Shown piece by piece: positions 4,452-6,615 of a stretch of 6,615 bases of DNA. Source of the DNA: an uncultured Clostridia bacterium (lineage in GTDB: Bacteria > Bacillota > Clostridia > RUG12999); contig CATIYX010000442.1 of assembly GCA_949739095.1 (NCBI GenBank), positions 1 through 6,615 on the forward strand, given 5' to 3'. A model generated the notes under the pieces. The model ran no database searches. It worked only from the letters and a program-made list of their open reading frames with translations, and was not told the DNA's origin. Positions within the stretch are counted from its first letter, which is position 1; every line of letters begins with the position of its first letter. A program made the translations under genes and the position numbers.

Positions 4452-4664
4452 TTAGAGGGCACTAGAAGTCAGTTCAGTATGATAGCTACGTTTTTGGGGT
4501 CTCATTAACAGCAAGTAAGTATATGCATAACTTTCATATTCCGTTCTTAACTGTTGTATCTTTTTTGCTTTTTTCATTAATTTTTTTTCCAAACGAATAA
4601 CTTTTTTAAAAAGCAATTGTAAATCCTCGTCATTTGAAAAATTTGTCTTTCGTAAATACAACAT
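4452..4664 (-). CDS. Small basic, probably coiled-coil protein of unknown function
   Basis: A 70-residue protein (from the ATG at 4664) facing left between the two XRE genes. Residues about 12-50 form one long, strongly charged helix (DEDLQLLFKKVIRLEKKLMKKAKKIQQLRTEYESY) with heptad-like Leu/Ile spacing, suggesting a coiled coil. The tail (LLLMRPQKRSYHTELTSSAL) is polar and basic. There is no membrane segment or known motif. An in-frame ATG at 4685 would add MKGWIPF, but nothing like a ribosome binding site precedes it; AAAGGA (4682-4677 on this strand) sits 12 bases before the ATG at 4664, which I prefer despite the long spacing. Support for a real gene is good: a TTGCAG-17-TATAAT promoter and a terminator frame it. 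An operator-like palindrome at its transcription start suggests control by one of the neighbouring XRE proteins. Function not recognised. Confidence 0.65.
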   Translation of the reverse strand: MLYLRKTNFSNDEDLQLLFKKVIRLEKKLMKKAKKIQQLRTEYESYAYTYLLLMRPQKRSYHTELTSSAL

Positions 4665-4692
4665 AAATGGTATCCATCCTTTCATAAAATAA

Positions 4693-4702
4693 ATCTATCG
4701 AT
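4693..4702. promoter_or_regulatory. Operator-like site ATCTATCGAT at the start of the 4452 transcript
   Basis: It differs by one base from ATCAATCGAT (4821-4830) and contains the perfect palindrome TATCGATA (4696-4703). It begins three bases after the -10 box, the same offset as the palindrome after the -10 of the first XRE gene. Likely a repressor site. Confidence 0.6.
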
Positions 4703-4705
4703 ATT

Positions 4706-4734
4706 ATTATATAACGAAAGATTTATTTCTGCAA
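4706..4734 (-). promoter_or_regulatory. Sigma-A promoter of the 4452 gene
   Basis: On the minus strand, TTGCAG (4734-4729), a 17-bp spacer and TATAAT (4711-4706) give a good match. The start is near 4699, inside the ATCTATCGAT site. Confidence 0.75.
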
Positions 4735-4744
4735 GGGGATATTT

Positions 4745-4851
4745 TGTCGAATTGTTCATAAATTATCGACACAATTTTTTAATATTTGCAGTTTGCTATC
4801 AAATTTTTTCAAAAATATAAATCAATCGATATATAAATAAATTATTCGACA
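4745..4851. repeat. Three TCGACA/TGTCGA motifs in the divergent intergenic region
   Basis: TGTCGA (4745-4750) faces TCGACA (4766-4771) in an inverted pair 15 bases apart, and TCGACA recurs at 4846-4851 in ATTCGACAATT. All are set in AATT-rich flanks. They may be a second set of regulator sites, distinct from the ATCAATCGAT boxes. Confidence 0.4.
4793..4830 (+). promoter_or_regulatory. Promoter and operator-like palindrome upstream of the second XRE gene
   Basis: TTGCTA (4793-4798), a 17-bp spacer and TATAAA (4816-4821) form a plausible promoter. It abuts the palindrome ATCAATCGAT (4821-4830) at the expected transcription start. This palindrome differs from the ATCAATTGAT boxes of the other XRE gene by one base. 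Confidence 0.5.
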
Positions 4852-4875
4852 ATTCTAATTATTGGTTAAAATGGA

Positions 4876-4881
4876 TATAAT
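4876..4881 (+). promoter_or_regulatory. Second -10 candidate for the second XRE gene
   Basis: TATAAT at 4876-4881 is a perfect hexamer, but the 17-bp-spaced -35 is only TTCTAA (4853-4858). It would start transcription near 4888, about 29 bases before the ATG. Confidence 0.4.
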
Positions 4882-4916
4882 ATAACCGTAAAATTGGAAA
4901 GGCGGTATATCCTAAA

Positions 4917-5276
4917 ATGAAATCCTTTGACATTGTGGAGTTAGACTATTATAAAGTTGGACAAAATATCAGACGTTTCAGAATACAATCAAAATTAACG
5001 CAAGATGGTCTGTCTGAACGTGCAGGATTGTCAAAACAATACTTGTCTTTGTTAGAAAAGGGAAAAAAGAAGGGCAGATTGGAAATTTATTACCATATTG
5101 CACTGGCGCTCAATGTTACAATGGACACATTGATAGGAAATCAGGCGCCATTGGACAGTGCAATCAACCATAGTGATATAGTAGAAAAAATCAGTAATTA
5201 TTCACAGAAACAATATGAACAGCTTATTGATTATATGGGATATATTGATTATGCCGCTGATAAAGAGAGAAAGTAA
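4917..5276 (+). CDS. XRE-family helix-turn-helix regulator (paralogue 2)
   Basis: A 119-residue regulator built like the one at 4020. An eleven-residue N-terminal extension (MKSFDIVELDY) precedes an XRE HTH at about residues 14-73, with GQNIRRFRIQSKLTQDGLSERAG, the recognition region LSKQYLSLLEKGKK, and YYHIALALNVTMDTLI. The C-terminal helix is residues 89-112 (VEKISNYSQKQYEQLIDYMGY). The start is ATG at 4917, with GGCGGT at 4901-4906 ten bases upstream and GGAAAGG slightly further. The upstream 230 bases are shared with the leftward 4452 gene and hold several palindromes, so it may repress itself and that gene. The recognition segment differs from paralogue 1 (SKQYLSLLE versus SEQYCSELE), in keeping with operators that differ by one central base. 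Which protein binds which box is inference. Confidence 0.92.
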   Translation: MKSFDIVELDYYKVGQNIRRFRIQSKLTQDGLSERAGLSKQYLSLLEKGKKKGRLEIYYHIALALNVTMDTLIGNQAPLDSAINHSDIVEKISNYSQKQYEQLIDYMGYIDYAADKERK

Positions 5277-5307
5277 TTCGTATCATATTTATCATTTTGT
5301 TAAAACA

Positions 5308-5336
5308 AAAAAGAGATGGCAGTGCCATCTCTTTTT
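5308..5336. terminator. Bidirectional terminator between the second XRE gene and ackA
   Basis: AAAAAGAGATGGC (5308-5320) pairs perfectly with GCCATCTCTTTTT (5324-5336) around a three-base loop. T-tracts exist on both strands, so it ends the rightward XRE transcript and the leftward ackA transcript (22 bases after its stop). Confidence 0.92.
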
Positions 5337-5358
5337 GCATTTTTAGAAAGTAGAATTT

Positions 5359-6558
5359 TTATTGCTCTACCAGACGTTTGGTGTCGCGGGCAATCATGAG
5401 TTCTTCGTTTGTCGGAATCACCAGTACGCGTACCGGAGTACCGTCTTTGGAAATGTCCGCTTCTTCGCCGCGCACATTGTTCTTTTCAGGGTCAATCGCA
5501 ATACCCATAAATTCCAGACCTTCCACGCTGTCGGCACGAACTTCCGCTGTGTTTTCACCAATTCCGGCCGTGAACACCACCGCGTCCACACCACCCATTG
5601 CTGCAGCATAGGAACCGATATAGCTTTTTACGCTGTAGGTAAACATATTCAGTGCCAATTGTGCACGTTCGTTGCCTTCATGCGCGGCTGCTGTCAGGTC
5701 ACGAAAATCGCTGCTGATACCCGAAACACCCAGCACGCCGGATTCTTTGTTCAGCTCTGTATCCACTTCTGCAACAGTCATGTCGTTTTTCTTCATCATA
5801 TAGGGAATAATGGCAGGGTCGATTTGTCCGCTGCGTGTTCCCATCACCAAACCGTCCAGCGGTGTGAAGCCCATGGAGGTATCAATAGAATCTCCGCCTT
5901 TGACTGCGGCAATGGAGGAACCGTTGCCCAGATGGCAGGTTACAATCTTCAGTTCTTCAATCGGACGGTTCAGCATAGCTGCCGCACGCTGGGAAACATA
6001 TTTATGAGAAGTTCCGTGGAACCCATATTTCCGAATTTTGTTTTTGGTATATTCTTCGTAGGGCAGTCCATACATATAAGCATAGTCCGGCATGGTCTGA
6101 TGGAATGCTGTATCAAACACGCCGACTTGCGGAATGTCTTTGCCGATTGCATTTTCACATGCTTCAATCCCAATCAGGTTTGCAGGATTGTGTAGCGGCG
6201 CCAGGTCAAAACAAGCACGAATTGCCGCTTTTACTTCATCGGTAATCAACACCGAACCGTTGAATAATTCGCCGCCGTGCACAACGCGGTGTCCCACTGC
6301 GGAGATTTCAGACAGGGAAGAAATCACCCCATGATTTTTGTCGCACAGTGCATCCAGCACCATTTTGATAGCGTCTGTGTGGTCTTTCATGGGTTTTTCG
6401 ATTTCTACTTTGTCGCCGCCTGCCGGAGAATGTTTCAAAACAGAACCATCAATCCCAATTCTTTCACAGTTTCCTTTTGCAGTAACAGATTCGTCTGCCA
6501 TGTCAATCAATTGGTATTTGAGGGATGAACTCCCTGCATTAATCACTAAAACGTTCAT
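5359..6558 (-). CDS. ackA: Acetate kinase
   Basis: Cytosolic enzyme that interconverts acetyl phosphate plus ADP and acetate plus ATP. In fermenting Clostridia it is the ATP-yielding last step of acetate formation. It is full length at 399 residues, the family's usual size. Visible landmarks are the N-terminal signature NAGSSSLKY (Asn7), HRVVHGG (Arg91), PLHNP (His123), FDTAFH (Asp149), YGFHGTSH (His181), CHLGNGSS (His209), MGTRSGQIDP (Arg242), TAGIGENT (331-337) and IPTNEE (Glu385). These match the substrate- and nucleotide-binding residues of the acetate and sugar kinase/Hsp70/actin fold, shifted by at most one from the Methanosarcina enzyme. The ATG at 6558 is supported by GGGAGG about 12 bases upstream, which overlaps the end of the upstream gene. 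It is almost certainly co-transcribed with the preceding pta and ends at the 5308 terminator. Nothing is missing or unusual. Confidence 0.99.
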   Translation of the reverse strand: MNVLVINAGSSSLKYQLIDMADESVTAKGNCERIGIDGSVLKHSPAGGDKVEIEKPMKDHTDAIKMVLDALCDKNHGVISSLSEISAVGHRVVHGGELFNGSVLITDEVKAAIRACFDLAPLHNPANLIGIEACENAIGKDIPQVGVFDTAFHQTMPDYAYMYGLPYEEYTKNKIRKYGFHGTSHKYVSQRAAAMLNRPIEELKIVTCHLGNGSSIAAVKGGDSIDTSMGFTPLDGLVMGTRSGQIDPAIIPYMMKKNDMTVAEVDTELNKESGVLGVSGISSDFRDLTAAAHEGNERAQLALNMFTYSVKSYIGSYAAAMGGVDAVVFTAGIGENTAEVRADSVEGLEFMGIAIDPEKNNVRGEEADISKDGTPVRVLVIPTNEELMIARDTKRLVEQ

Positions 6559-6576
6559 ATTACTATTTGTCCTCCC

Positions 6577-6615
6577 TTATGCTTTTTTGCTTTCAATCGC
6601 CTGTACGCAGGTGAT
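6577..6615 (-). CDS. pta: Phosphate acetyltransferase, C-terminal 12 codons only
   Basis: The minus strand entering from the right edge reads ITCVQAIESKKA then TAA (6579-6577). The 'ITxVQA' ending matches the usual C-terminus of phosphate acetyltransferase, which turns acetyl-CoA and phosphate into acetyl phosphate, the substrate of acetate kinase. Its place 18 bp upstream of ackA in the same direction fits the common pta-ackA operon. The stop codon overlaps the ackA ribosome binding site (TAAGGGAGG). Only 12 residues are visible, so the name rests mainly on context. Confidence 0.72.
   Translation of the reverse strand: MTCVQAIESKKA

Noticed and set aside
5362..6195. Long rightward open frame (277 codons) inside ackA
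   Set aside because: It is antisense to a full-length, motif-complete acetate kinase, and its translation is Cys/His-rich with no domain pattern.

Overview
The window looks like a chromosomal segment from an anaerobic gut-type Clostridia (Firmicutes), probably Lachnospiraceae or Oscillospiraceae. The evidence is moderate-to-low GC, strong purine-rich ribosome binding sites, sigma-A style promoters (several with extended -10), compact hairpin-plus-T terminators, and a pta-ackA pair. The family-level placement is inference from protein flavour, not from a search.

Layout, left to right. (1) 2-505, +: the C-terminal part of an aminoglycoside/choline-kinase-like phosphotransferase, followed by a terminator. 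(2) 861-1844, +: a 327-residue protein with no family I can name firmly; its C-terminal half resembles a lysozyme-like/transglycosylase helical domain without an obvious catalytic Glu. (3) 1920-2587, -: a two-gene toxin-antitoxin operon, with a Phd/YefM-type antitoxin first and a HicA-like toxin second, overlapping it. Its sigma-A promoter is interleaved with two TGTACA boxes. It converges on gene 2 and shares a bidirectional terminator with it. (4) 2885-3217, +: a small helical protein of unknown function. (5) 3538-3750, +: a 70-residue ribbon-helix-helix protein, followed by a structured terminator region. (6) 4020-5276: two paralogous XRE-type regulators (both +) with a 70-residue basic helical protein on the opposite strand between them. 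The promoters here carry near-identical 10-bp palindromes (ATCAATTGAT, ATCAATCGAT, ATCTATCGAT) placed against the -10 boxes. (7) 5359-6615, -: complete acetate kinase (ackA) and, 18 bp upstream, the last 12 codons of what is very probably phosphate acetyltransferase (pta).

The ends hold housekeeping or metabolic genes, and the middle (about 1.9-5.3 kb) is an accessory stretch of small DNA-binding and toxin-antitoxin genes, each in its own terminator-bounded unit. The most interesting parts are the paired XRE regulators with matched operators around a small unknown gene, and the mixed HicA-like toxin with Phd/YefM antitoxin. No tRNA, rRNA, CRISPR array, transposase or integrase was seen.
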